Source: Burhinus oedicnemus
Taxonomy: Eukaryota; Chordata; Aves; Charadriiformes; Burhinidae
Direction: 5' to 3'
DNA: 64,000 nucleotides
NCBI GenBank assembly: GCA_008921705.1
Contig: VFFE01007836.1
Location: forward strand, 3,306,360-3,370,359
Shown: positions 39,101-52,000 of the stretch, in pieces
Numbering within the stretch: the stretch's first letter is position 1
Layout: each line of letters starts with the position of its first letter
Notes under the pieces: generated by a model
Seen by the model: the letters and a program-made list of their open reading frames with translations, nothing else
Told to the model about the DNA's origin: nothing
The model's database searches: none
Made by a program: the position numbers and the translations under genes

Positions 39101-42100
39101 ATTAGCAACACCTACGGTAAACATAAGGGCAGTTGCGTGAGCAGCTTGGGAAGACAGTGCCTCCCACATCTTTGTGTGAGTGCCTAAAGGAGGGAAGGGA
39201 ACAGGTAAGGTCAATGTCAAACTTGCTGTCACACTGGCATGGTCAAGGCACCACAGGAGGAGGCAGCAGCACCTCAAGGATGGTTTAAATGGGGCTCCCC
39301 TTCCATTCTCTGGACAGCTCAAAGGAGTACTCCTCTCTCTCCATTTGTATTGTCTTCTTCATAGCCAGTTTAAGTCCCCATGAAGCAATGTAAAATAGCG
39401 AGAGGTTTAGAGGGCTGCAGCATGGGCTATTTAAGAGGTCACGGAACGATCTGAGGGGTATTGTTGCACTGTGCTTCTCATTCAGCTTTGAGTTTGGGAC
39501 AGAGTCACTGTGTCTATAGTGCCACAAAGCAAAGATAAAGGCTGAAAATGGTGAGAGATGTTAGAATAACTTTTCTAGATAAGAAAGACAAGCCAGCTGG
39601 GAAAAACAGAATATATGAAATTCAGGGGTCTTCCAGAAGTGCAAGACTAAGAAAAAGAAAATACCTGAAGCTCTCTTATATTGTTCTGAAGGATCCAGGG
39701 AGGGATCAAAGAGAAAAAAAGTTTATTTTTGGTTCCTTTTTGTCTGCATTGTACACTTGCTCTTGGCTTCAGATAAGAGACTGACGTAGACACCTTTTTC
39801 CAGCCTTCTCATCTGAAGAATTTTAAATGGGCTTCAAAATGAAAAAGTAGAATTTTCTATATATATCTATATTTTTTATTGTGTTCTCATTTCTTTCCAG
39901 AGTCGTTTTTCGTGTGTATTTATTTAAATTGTTTAAAACCTCTCTCTTCTTTTGTTTACAAGGGCAAATCCAAACCATTTTTCCCCAAGACAGAGACCCA
40001 AAAATAAACTACTTAATGCTGAGGTAATAAAATGGACAAAATATCACCTGTGTGTTTCAGTTTAAATCCCTTTTTCCCTCATGTTATTTCAATCTGTCTA
40101 TTGAGGAGACCTAAGAGTCTCTCTGTAAAAACAATAGGTTTCCAATTAGGTATCATTAGTGGGACAAAAACACCTGTTTTGGGTCGAAGATCTTATAAGG
40201 CTCTACAGCAAAATGAGTGACAGTGAGGGCAAAGTGCTATGACAAGAAATCGAAGCACTCCCTCCCTGGGAAGTCCGACGTCTCTTCCCTCTCTCCAGAT
40301 CAATCTGAAGCTGTTGTCAGCTTCCTGTGTGCCTCGTACTCTTTAGCAAAGCTCCCCTTCTCTCTCAGGGTCAGGGAATACTCTCATGAAAAACCTGGCT
40401 GCTCCCCTGAACCTGCTGTTTCATACAGTTCCCGAAAGTCTTCTCCTCAGCCCTTTTACCCGCTTTCATTGCAGGCAGCTCAGGCCAACTTCAGTGACGA
40501 TTCTTCCCACTGTTTCTGAAGCAGCACACTGCCGCGTTTTGCCTTTGGCCGTGGTCCTTGGCACCTTATTTCTCACAACTGGAGATCCATGGGCTCCGTG
40601 CAGGTCCATTCTGAAGATCTGTCCGCAGGTCCTGAGAGGAAGAGGCAATTTACCCATTAAATGCCAGCAAACTCCCTTTTGCTGTAACGTCAGGACGAAA
40701 AGGCAGACTGTTTCGAGCCCATTGCTAAACTGCTCCTTAGAGTTGGAGAAATGTCTCTAGAAATACCTTTAATGGTCTTCATTTCAATATATTTGGAACC
40801 TGCTGCTTCAGTAATTATCTTCTTCAGTGCTAAGGTTGACTCGCATACCTGTGGTTCCACGTATAGTGTAGACAGTTCTATAATTTTAGAGCCTATTAAC
40901 CACTAACTTACAAGTCTATGGTAGTTTTATTTCGTGAATGCTTTGTGATGCTTGAGCTGATAGCCTATTTGCTTGTTTTTCCTTTTTTCTTGTTTCCCAG
41001 GTGACTGGCCTGGCTTTTCAAACTATACTGTGAGATCGGTTTCTTTTCCATGCTTCATTAAGACAGAGCATTTGTTACCCTCTCTTCAGACATTGCCTAA
41101 GTCTTGCTACATGCACTGCTGTCACTCCCTTTTATCTTTTTCTATACATTTCCCAACATGTTGGGTGAGTGGAAATTTACAGATGGAGCTGCTGATGTGC
41201 TTTCATGTAGAGCATATTTTCTTTTACAGCTGCGTGTCTCATATTTTAATTTCCCTTTGTTGTTACCAGCAGTTACTTTTATGCCTGGAAGATGAGCTGT
41301 TCCCACACTCCTCCATAGCTTCTCCTAGCAACATTTCTTTGTAGATTGGTTGGTGAGGAGAACTGAAAGGTTATAGGGCTGCTACCTTCCAGAAAGACAC
41401 TGAATTATTTAGTATCAACAATTCTGTCTAAAATGATAGCATCTTTTGACTCCAAGTTCAACAATGGCACTGCCATCATCTGTTAGAACAATGGCTTGAG
41501 CACGCTGCTGCAGTAGAAAGCCCAGGAGCCGTCTGGAGAGCCTAAACATGGACAGATTTCAAAAAATCCTTAATGTTTATGAATAATAGTTGCGCTGAGA
41601 AAGAGATTTGAGCTTTCCAAACACAAAAAAAAAGCCCTATGTTAAGAGTCTTGGCTGTGTTAGTAGGCAGTTCTGCTGAAACTGTGTATGAGATGCCAGC
41701 CACAGGCACCCGCACTGAAGAGTGGTTGCCAGTGGCGGCTAGACCAAGAATGCAAGTGGTATAGGATGTTTGTAGAACTAGTTAGGAGTTAAAATAAGTA
41801 TATGTGTTTAGATGCATACATTCATTATACCTTGAAGGGTTATATGCTGCATGTATTTATAAGTGCACAAGTACAGCATGGTGTGGTAAAGTTGATGTTG
41901 ACTTCAGAAAACTCACAGATGTGTGAATCCAAATAGTTTTACTGGCTGCAGGAAAAGTCTTAAATCAATCTTTAAAGGAAGAGGATGCCAAATTTCCATT
42001 TGCTTTTACTTCTTCCAGTTTTCATTTTAAGTGTCAGTGTCCAGAAATTCTGGGAAAATTAATAGGAATGTTTGAATTACATACTTGATACGTTTCTTTG

Positions 42101-43682
42101 TGTTTTGCAGCGTAAGCACTCAGTTACAGGGTTCAGGCACTAATAATCAGTTCAAAGGAATTTAGTTGTTAAAAAGCCACTAGAAAAATAAGAAGGTAGC
42201 ATCAACCAACATCTTCCTATGTCAGAAACTGTAAAATATTGGGTTAGATACACAGCTGGGGTAAACTGACTCAGTCAGCTTATCCCAGAAGAAACTCAGC
42301 CTGTGAATGAATCACAACTAAATTGTCAGAGGAGAAAGGAAAGCCAACAAGACAAAACTGTAGAAAATGTCCATGGAATCTCTCTGGCTTCATTCCATTG
42401 CCTTCCCTGAAGGCAATTTCCAATTTCAGTTTTGAGACCAACATTGTTTGTTAATCAGTGCAGGAATTCCTTGAAAATTCAATTCAGAAGTTGCTTTCCC
42501 AGTCATTTGCTTTGAACACCAAGAAAATAACAATCTTACTGGTGTTTCCTCCAGAGGTGAGCAAAAGGAAAAGAATTTAGATATTACTGTAGAAAAATAA
42601 ATAAATGAACAGTTAAGAAACTGGATGGTTTCTGAAATATAGTCTTAAAGAACTTTTTAAAATGTTCTGAGAGCTACCTATGATAGAACAGATTTTCAAG
42701 CTCTATTCATATTGAGAGCTATTTTATTCTTTGAGTGTTTGCGCTGAAGTTACTGTGATTACTCAAAGAGCAAATTAGTGTCAGTATATACTAGATTTAG
42801 CTCCAGTTAAACTCCGTGAACAGATACCATTAACTTCAGCGCAGGGTTGAGAGTGTAGTGAGCCAGAGTCTGCATTTAACTTTTGCCTATATTCATACTA
42901 AAAAGCCTTGAAAATAGAATTTGAGCAGTTAAACATTAAGGCTGCACACACCATGCTGGAGAACAGCATTTATAGTGTTCTGGCCGTGTTAAATTCTTCC
43001 TGCAGCAAGACAATCTTTATCACAAGAAGTTAGAATTGTTCTCAGTCATATGAGTAAGAAATTTTCTGCAAGATGGGACAAAATGCAGTTGTGTAAGACC
43101 ATAAGACACCAGTCAGCTGAAAATCGCAGGCCTGGAGCTGCATCCAGATTCCACATCTCCTGGGTATAGGAATTTGCTCAGCCTTCATTCTTTATATTAG
43201 GGGGAAGAAATTAATTCTTCATAGCCTTAGCCAAAGGTGTGTTCAAGAGTTAGTTTGTCCTCTGATGTTTATGGGCTATGTGGAAACATAGCACTGTAGT
43301 GAGTTTACATTTCTTGATAAGCAGATATGAACATCAGTGCTCCATTTAATATTTTAAACTGTAATTTTCTTACACAGAAAATGGGATTATGATTAATACA
43401 TGCTATAGTGGGAATAATCATGTAGCAACTTTCTTTCAAAGTAATGAAACATATGGTGCTCAATTTACTACTGAACTAACTTTCACAGTAACTTAAAAAC
43501 AAAATTATGTTCTTATTTTTATATGATTAGACCTTTTAATCTTTAGAAGTCAAAGGCATTGATTAAATACTGGTAGGTGATTTTGCTTTTTTTTTTTTTT
43601 TTTTGAGGGTAAAGTCAATGCCTGTTGTTTGAACTGGCAAAGTATTATCTGCTCCTTCCTTGGGAATAATGCACCGCTTATC
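30173..43682. other. Intergenic DNA, no gene recognised
   Basis: Thirteen kilobases of AT-rich DNA with A-runs at 31690-31707, 32409-32430 and 38439-38452 and a T18 run at 43587-43604. I read the open frames in it, including 38903-39322 minus, 40217-40760 plus and 40973-41344 plus, and none shows a family motif or credible splice partners. The 42240-42300 and 42790-42860 parts may be further scraps of old dispersed repeats. Confidence 0.5.
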
Positions 43683-43710
43683 TGACCCATGACCTAATGT
43701 CACAGTGACC
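43683..43710. promoter_or_regulatory. Nuclear-receptor site cluster: DR1 plus near-consensus ERE
   Basis: TGACCCATGACCT (43683-43695) is a direct repeat of two receptor half-sites with one-base spacing, the DR1 type bound by HNF4, PPAR/RXR and COUP-TF. Three bases on, TGTCACAGTGACC (43698-43710) matches the oestrogen response element GGTCAnnnTGACC at 9 of 10 fixed positions, with the CAG spacer known from Xenopus vitellogenin A2. It lies 5.3 kb upstream of a vitellogenin start. A role in that gene's liver and oestrogen response is inferred. Confidence 0.45.
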
Positions 43711-46700
43711 CAGTGCTGTGAAACTAAGGTATCACACACCTCATATATTCTGTACTGAGAGTAAGTTCATAGTGAGCTTCCTCCTGATACCGCAAACTTA
43801 TCTGATACTCTGACACTAGGAAGTGATGATCCAGAACTACTTGCAGTAGTTCTGTAGTATAAGTGAGTAAGTCACTAAGGTGAAGGTCTATAAAACAGAA
43901 AAATAATCATTACACCTGAGAAAATTGGCTTCTAGGGAAAAAAAGTCAATGCTTTCCCCTTCATTCATAAAGAATCTTGCACATTTTGGGTGGAACCACA
44001 AAATAAGTAGCCATTTTGGGAATTCATTCTATATTTGTACAAATCCACACTTTAAAAAAAAAAAAAAAGCCTAATTCCTTTCTTAGGAGAGTCTGAAGTT
44101 TTGCAGCCCTAATATATTTGACCTAAAGTAAAGAAAAAGAAAGAATTGAGAATTTTCTTCTTTCTAGGATTCTCCCACCAATCACTCAGGCCTTGTTCCT
44201 CCAAGAATGGACAAGTGTTCTCACACAGGAGTACAGAGGACAATGGGCCTTTTTCTGAAGTGGCAGCTTGTTTATGTGCTCACAGTGCCTCCTGCAAAAC
44301 TCTTGTTGATGCTGAGTCTGCTAAACCAGGCACACTCCATCTTCCTGCCATCCATCCTAAGGCAGGTGGGATGGTCTGGGATCTCCTCACCTCCCTGCTG
44401 TAGTATCCACATTTTTTACAGTCAGAGTACATTGCAATAAATGCTACACAAGTATTTTTCCCTCCGGATAAGTTACTAGCCATGATAGCTCTAACCAAGC
44501 ATGCAATTACAAGCAGTACCTTAGCCTATAGTAGAACAACTTTTAATGCAGCGCAGAGAGCTCTCCGGTGTCCTATGTGTGCAGTCACTGTTTCATCCCA
44601 AAGTGACTAAGGTGGAGACATGACAAGGCTAAATTTCAGGGCTGCCTGATTTCCTGTCAGTACCAATGCCACAGCAGCTAATCACTCTGTGACCATGAAG
44701 TCTAAGTTAGGGTTAAGATAAACTTGGAGAAGTTATCTTCTAGTGCAATAGAATTACATAGCAAACACCAGTCCTCAAATATGACGTGACTCAAATCTCA
44801 GATGGCAACTTGTCTAACATTTAACCATACTGAATGACTTGGGAAATAGTATATACTGAATGGGGGGAAAATCCTAAAGCCACTTAATCCATATGCTGAC
44901 TGATGAGCCACTAATGATAGCGACGGTGGTGGACTGTTAGGCTTCAGAATGTGTTTTCCATATTTGAATGAAAATAAAACCCTTTGAACATCTTAGTAAA
45001 GCTAAATTGTATCAAAACAATCGGTTTTCAGATTGAGAATGTCAGACTTAGATTCCGCACTCTTCCTCTCTTTTTCTTAATTTCATTCTTTTCTCTGGAA
45101 ATGACAGGCAAATCCATGCTAGGTGCCAGGATCAGTCCTACTGACTACTTCACTGAAATGCACAAAGACGTGGCTTTGGCTTAACAGCGTATATTAACAA
45201 AAAACAAATTTTTCAAAACAAAACTCTGCAGCTATCCTATAAATCTAGACCAATAGCATCTTTCAAACCATGCATACTCCAAAAGCTAGACAAAATATAA
45301 ATAGCATTTCTACCTCTTTTTTTTCTTGCAAACCTTGTATCCAATTCCCAGAGTTATCGCTCCATTGGTGGTATGCCAGCATTAAACTGGGATAACAGCA
45401 GGGAATTGGGTGTGTTGGTTTCTTTCTAGTAAAAGGAATGGAAGTCAAAAAACCAAAAAGCACCTTTTAAAGCAAGCTAATGTAACAAAATCCCTTTATG
45501 AATGTACTAGAATCAGCATATGGCAATTTAGCCCAACCCAGAACACATTCTTATTCATTAGACAATGTCCAGAGTCTCTGGAGAGAATATCAAACATTGT
45601 CTTGGAGGCTATGCTACAACAGCAAATGCTGAATATTTTGGAAAAAAAGATTCAATGAGTGAATGTTAAATATGAAATAGGTGTGAAATTTTTTTATTCT
45701 TTTTAAAGTTTTCTTCATCTTTAGAAATGAGGAAAACTGAAGGCTAAAAATCACTTAGCTTAGCCAACTGATTATATCTGTTTTAACCTGCTATGGTTGC
45801 TTGGGAGCTGTTTTGCTAATCCCTGCTTTGTCGTTAGGCTATATATTAGCAGGATGGAAATGGCATCACTGCACCATAATTCAGCAATATGAATACAGAA
45901 CAAGGAGAGTGCAGAGCTGTCGGCAGCAGTACAACAGCAGATAATAAGACTCTGTTACTCAAGCAGAATGTGTTATGTAAAGACAATTGCAGTGTAGAAG
46001 CAATAGCTCTAATCAGGTTAATTAGGCTGTATTCATGTTTCATTTATGGTGCAAGTGCCCTGTAAATTCAAAGCAGTCTACCTCATCTTATTGCACTCCT
46101 TATACAACCATCGTGCTCTCTGTAACACTCAACACCATGTATTTTCTTCCTAAAAAAAAAAAAAAATTCTCATCGCTTTTGAAGAACTCCTTTTCTTCAT
46201 TGTTTGCTAAAAAAAAGAAAAAACAGGAAGAGATACAGGTTAGGTATAAAGCCTGTGCCCACATTAGAGTTCCCTCCTCTGCAACCAAATTAGGCACTTG
46301 GAAGTTGTTTGTGGAGGGCCTGTTTAATTGCATTTTCTTTAGTTTTCATGTTTTTTCTTGCTCACTAACATGCTATGTTGAACATTTAAGAAAAATTGTA
46401 TTGGCTTTAAAAAGTGTGGCTCTCACCTTTCCTCCTTTTATCCATTTCCTTAAAGTGATAGATCGCCTGTTTATCCCCTCAGAGCTAGCTGGAAGGACGT
46501 GTCTGCTTTGGAGAAAGGATGAGAGCCCAGCGCAGTGACCCTCAAACTCTAGCTGTGTCTCCTCTCCACTTAGTGAATTTATGAGGTTGTCCCTTTAAAG
46601 TAATAATGGGTACAACCATTCTGAGATCACTTTCTCCTCACTCCCAAGAAAACAAACCTGGGTAGAGAGGAGCTATTAAAAAGAGAGGACATGCTGCGGG

Positions 46701-48984
46701 TGAAGAGAACGTGGCAGCCTGCACAATCTTAATTGTTTTCGCTAACTGTCTAGCAATCAGCTGTCTACATTCTGATTGCAAGCTTAGACTCGGTGTTCCC
46801 CATTAAAAAAAGAAATGCAGTATTTTCCCTACCCGGTTAGCACAAATCTATTCACGTCACACCTTAATTGTAAAGCTTTTTATGAAACTTGAAAAATGTT
46901 ATAGCTCCATTTTAATATGTACGTGTCCCTTAGACGTTATTTCAACATGCTGTTAGTAACAACATTTTAATTAATAGTCTTACTTATATAGTTCTGTAGA
47001 TAAGAGAGGGAGAGATATATTCTTATATATTCTGACCTGTGGAAGCGTGGCTAGTTGAGCACGACAGGACAATATTGCTGCAGAGATCAGGCTGTGGCAC
47101 CGAGGAGCAGTGCCATAAAAGCAGGGTGACCGAAGCGGGAGAGGTTTGCATGTCACCGCTTACAGCATTACACTGCTGCTGTGCGGTTACTTCCATTCTG
47201 GCTGCAAATAATGTGGCCGCTTGCAAGGCATGTCTAACCGCATTTGACAGCGCATATCGGCCAGCCAAGGCATGCTGCTGAATTTCACAGGGCCCGCAAA
47301 CGTGGTGCGTCTTGCCATATCTCACACCTTAGTTAGCACCCTGGAAGAAAACATCAGGGAAAACCCATGTGCACTTAATTTTTCGCCATCTGAATCCACA
47401 GTGAACCGACAGCCCAATTATTAATCTCTTGTAACGGTTCATATGTCTATCATATATTGGTAAACATTTTACTAGACACGCGTTTCATTGCAGGGAATAT
47501 CTGACTACTCATCCAGTTGTGCATTTTTCCCTTCGTGAAAGCAAGCTGCGACATTAAAATTCTCGAGATTTCTGGAGGTATCGGTAGTGAAGGTGCCCGA
47601 AGGAGACAGCCCTTCTTTGACTTCTGCCTGTCCCCCGTTTGCCCGGCCAGCACGGCTGTGGGCAGCAGCGGCAGAGCCCCCACCCCGTGGCCGCATCCCT
47701 GGATCCAGCTCAGGTGCACTGACACCGCCATAATCAACTTCATTATTCCTCAGTCAGGTGGCATCACTCCAAGTAAATGAAGTAATCGTGTAAAGGGACT
47801 GTTTGATGGGGCCTGCAGTAAATATATTCTCAGGCCCAATGGTGGAGGCCTCAGGACCCGTGCTCAGGTTTCACCCTTCCCCTCCCTGATGAGTAGCAAC
47901 AGCCGAGAAAACCTTGTTCTCCTCCTGGAGGATAGAGTCTAGCTGCCTGACTATGTACATTACTTGCAAGTATGTTGTGCCTTTCACAGCCTCAAGGAAA
48001 TAGCAGATATACATTCCTGAGCTCTCCTTCCTGCCCCTTCAGTAACCCTTGTACCCAGGTGGTTTTTTACGTGATATTTAATTTACCATTTGACCAAAAG
48101 ACAAACTTAAGTTCAAAGTAAATGTTAAACACTTGCAAAAAATACGTATAACTGACGTTAGGGAGCAAAATCCCTCCTGACTTAGTTTTGCTAAGGATTG
48201 GTCTAAATGTTATTACTACAAGTGGGAAATTCTGGATATATTTTCCCAAGAGTGGCAGCAGCCAAAGCCCCGTGAGAACCCACTGAGAAGGACCCGATGC
48301 TCACAACTCACTGAGGTCCTTCTGGAAACATAACTCATTTTTCATTAGGTTCTTCTCATAAACAAAGAAATTGATTTCCCTCCTGTTTTCATAGTATAAA
48401 TTTGACCGTTAGCCAGAAGCTAATGTGAAGGTCGTATCGACAAGATTTGTCTTCCCAGGTGTGGGTAATAAGATATGTTTGGAAAGACAGCCATGGTAGA
48501 TACCACGGAAAGAGAGTTTCTCATTGCGTGTCTACGAGCTCTAAGGTATCTCAATCCTAAATCTATGAAACCAATCACAAATTCTCTTCTAAAAATAGAG
48601 TTTCAATGTGACAGAGCAAGGTGTGTCTCCAAAGCTGTGACCTTTAGCAAAAGCAAATTATCAGGAGACTGAAGACATGATTGGAGAAAAGCTAAATTAT
48701 TTCAGTTATGACTGAGGAACTATTTTAATTTTTTGAATTTTAATTATTTTTTCCTATATAAGTACAACGTGGAGAAATGAGGAAAAAATAGCAAGTGAGA
48801 TATTTTGAAAATGAAATCTTTGTTTCACATAGAAAGTAAGTTAGTTGAAATCATGAGGTGATTGGAAGTTGACAGCATTCATGACCTCAGAAATGTTTAT
48901 TTTTTGATTGATCAATACGCATTCTAAAATACGCTTATTTGTCAAACCAACATTCCAAAAGAAACATGTGATAGCACATACCTT
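43711..48984. other. Upstream flank of the vitellogenin gene
   Basis: Non-coding, AT-rich. It has an A16 run near 44053-44068, a CNE-like stretch at 46700-47330 and a GC-richer patch at 47570-47720. Close to the promoter are a TGACCT half-site (48882-48887) and a FOXA-like TATTTGT (48936-48942). The 167-codon frame at 46035-46538 is lysine-run-rich and not credible. Confidence 0.5.
46700..47330. other. Candidate conserved non-coding element
   Basis: A stretch without repeats, with TAAT/ATTA and CAAT words (CTTAATTGTTTTCGC, CTGATTGCAAGC) passing into a CpG-containing part (47040-47330) that reads open for 80-100 codons on both strands. This is typical of a constrained regulatory element, but conservation is untested. 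Confidence 0.25.
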
Positions 48985-48992
48985 TATAAAAG
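48985..48992 (+). promoter_or_regulatory. TATA box of the vitellogenin gene
   Basis: TATAAAAG lies 44 bp before the ATG. Start of transcription about 30 bp downstream falls near 49015-49016, giving a leader of about 13 nt. This is the same unusually short 5'UTR and geometry known for chicken VTG2. Confidence 0.85.
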
Positions 48993-49028
48993 AGAGCCCA
49001 GCATGTTCACTTTTACTTTATCCTCATC

Positions 49029-49068
49029 ATGAGGGGCTTGATACTAGCCCTGGTTTTAACCTTGGTGG
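49029..49068 (+). CDS. VTG1: Vitellogenin exon 1 (coding part): signal peptide
   Basis: Starts at the only ATG after the TATA box and encodes MRGLILALVLTLV plus one base. The donor is GTGG|GTAAGT. The hydrophobic core and Arg-2 make a classical signal peptide, almost the same as that of chicken VTG2. Confidence 0.95.
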
Positions 49069-52000
49069 GTAAGTAACTTATCTGCTTTGATGAATTTAAA
49101 ATAATAGATTCGGTAAGAGGTTTCAGAATCTAAATATAGTTCAATTACAAACATGAACTTTAACATTGTATAGAAAAAATTTCTTTTATGACAATTTTTT
49201 TGTTGTTTAGGGAAAAAAGGCTTTTGGCTATGTGCTGAACTAGAAGTAAAGTTAATTAGAAAGAGTTATGCCATATGTACAAGATGAGATATAGCCTCTC
49301 ATACTAAAATACATTAACATTTTGGGGTTTTTTTTTGCTTTGTCATTTCATTACTCTTTTTTTTTTTCCTTCTCTTTCAGAGAGCCAGCATCTTAATTAC
49401 CGTAAGTAATTTTCCTATCAGCTAATATAATTATAATGAGTGAAATTCAAAATAGAATCTGAAAAGTATATCAATGTTTAATATAATTTTACAACAGCTA
49501 ATTTTGTTCAGGTGCAATACAAAAATGAACAAATTCATCTTTTTTGTTCCATACATCCTAATACAGGTACTTTAATATGTTCTGTACAATCTCTATAATG
49601 TTTTATGGGAACCATTTTTTTGCAGAACCCGATTTCAGTGAAAATAAGGTTTATACGTTTAATTATGAAAGCGTGCTTCTCAGTGGACTTCCAGAGAAAG
49701 GACTTGCAAGAGCTGGAATAAGAATAAAAAGTAAAGTGGAAATTAGTGGTATTGGGCCAAAACTTTGTCTTATTAGGGTAAGAAAACGTATTCAATTTGA
49801 AAGGTAAAATTCTCTTCATACTTGACTTTTTTAAGCTTTTGGGAAGTAATTAAGTTTCATCATGTGTTGTGCTTACTCAGGGAGAATGTAACTAACACTA
49901 TTATTTTTTATGCAGTGCCCTAAATTCTATTTGCACTTTGCCAGGTAATTCTCAGCTCAAGCCAACCTTGGGCTTGAAGGATTTCTTCTGCTTTGTGGTC
50001 AGGGAGACAATGGAATGTAATTTGAAATGCGCAATAATTTATTACTGGATCAATCCAATTGTTCCAAACTGTACAACCTAGGATTATTTAATCAACTGAT
50101 TTCGTAACCAGCAAACGAAAGGCAATAAAACATGCGATAGTAGCTGGATGTGATTCAATATTTAGCATAATTAATGTCATCTGGTGGCTTCTTTTTCTGC
50201 AGGGTCCCGAATGACATTCTTTGTCATCCTCAATTGTATATTTTTACTGCATGCTGAGTAATTACGAAGAGTTCTGATTATGTGAAAAACACTTTTGCCT
50301 TTAACAGAAGCCTATACGTGCTTCTAATGAATGTATTGAAACGCACTCCTCAATTGCTTTACACAAACTCCACTTAGTCTTGTGTATATGTGGAAGAAAA
50401 ATGATCTTTTTAAAAGCTTTTATTTGGCAAATTGAAAACTGCAGATTAAAAAGACTGGTGACTGTCTAATAAATGCTTGTAAATGCTGTAGCTTTCCAGC
50501 CTGAATTAGCCTTCTGTTACTAGGTATTTTTGTAAGTTCAAACTATAATAGAGCTGGACAGGAAACATTGCTTTTCCATGACCTTTGCAAATGGCTGGAT
50601 ATTTTGCAAAAAAACAAGGAAATAAGAGCCACACGTCTGCACTAGTGAGTACAAGGCTTCCTCGGCAGAGAGGAGGCAGAAGCAGTCTTGTCTTCGCCCC
50701 ACAACCTCACCCATTCCTGCCGAAACAGCTCTTGGTGTGCCAGGGTGAGTTTCACCAAAAATTGACTCCTGTTGCCTAAAACCTTCCAACACTGCCTCAT
50801 CTGCCCTCGTGCATTTGGGGGAAAGTTTTGTTTTCAAAAATAAGCACAGAAAGAATTTCAGGCAAGAAAAAGAAGAGAAAAGGAAAAAAAAAAATCACGA
50901 GATTTGGGGGCAAGTTCTAAGCGAAAGGTAACAATACATTTATTCCCTTCTCCTCTGGGAAAAGTTTATTTTGCTGCTGTTCTATTTAAATTAGACAGTT
51001 TGGAGGGATGGTTGAGGGAATTAATCTTTCATCTGTAGCCTACTAGTTCGCATTCAGCCCTAGCAAAAAAGCTGTGTTCCCTGGGCGGTTGCCAGCTGAC
51101 AATTTTTTCATCGCAAACCCACAAGTAAGAATTGCCAGCTGTGTTCGAAACCTGGCAGACAGCGTAAGTCCTGACGGGGCCCTGAGGGCTGGGGAAAACT
51201 ACCTCCTCCTGACCCTGCAGAGCACTCCCAAACCTGCCCGTATGCAATATGCCAGCAGCATGTCCGAGAGGCAGCATGAGGGATTTGCTCCGTAACAGCC
51301 TCCTCTGTAAGCTTCGGTTACTGGGGTTGGCAGTGATCTCCACCAACAATAACAAAAATAAATATGAAAGTGCAGTCTCCAGCGATTTGCTGTGTGAGGA
51401 TTTAGTTTGTGTGGCTTTTTGAGAAATTAATCCACGTCTTGCATCACATCGCCAGCCTGAGGTGTCAGAGAAAAGGCTCTTTAAATTGTCAAAATATATA
51501 GAAGGGAAGGGTCCTCTGAGAAACTGAGCTAAACGTGCCCCATTCCCGTGGGGCAGAAACCATTCGAGTTATGCATAGTTTAGCACAACTTTCTCCTTGC
51601 TTGGATGTGCCCTGGGTTGAGGCTGGAGTGTGAAGTGCAGAGCGGGGTTGGGGGCAGCGCCTGAGCCGTCGGCTCCGCAGAAAAACGTGTAGGGAAGGAC
51701 AATTTTTGAAACCTGCTCTCCACTGCTCAAACTAATTGCGACTATCTGGCTGGCCCAGCAGCCATGTTGTTACTCGTTTCTGACTGCTGCCAGCGCTCTG
51801 TGACCCCAGCGAGGGAGACAGCAGAGTTCACAACAGGAGTTAGCTATGCTTTATGCAACATTAACTTTCTCCTGCAATTTCCTGCACGCTATTTCCTTCC
51901 GTACCACTTTTGGGCAGCAACCTGCTTCATGCAGCTCTTCTCTGGCTCATTTCTTCATACAAGTCAACCTTTGGCAATATGGATTATCTGTGAAACAGAA

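Noticed and set aside
40217..40760. 100- and 124-codon + strand frames
   Set aside because: No family motif, no conserved hydrophobic pattern, and no credible splice partners.
46035..46538. 167-codon + strand frame
   Set aside because: It is built over two A-runs (poly-lysine stretches), has no domain and no promoter or splice context.
48430..48442. GGTCGTATCGACA as an oestrogen element about 0.6 kb upstream of the vitellogenin start
   Set aside because: The position is attractive because chicken VTG2 has its element at a similar distance, but it matches only 7 of 10 fixed bases, a level expected every few hundred bases.
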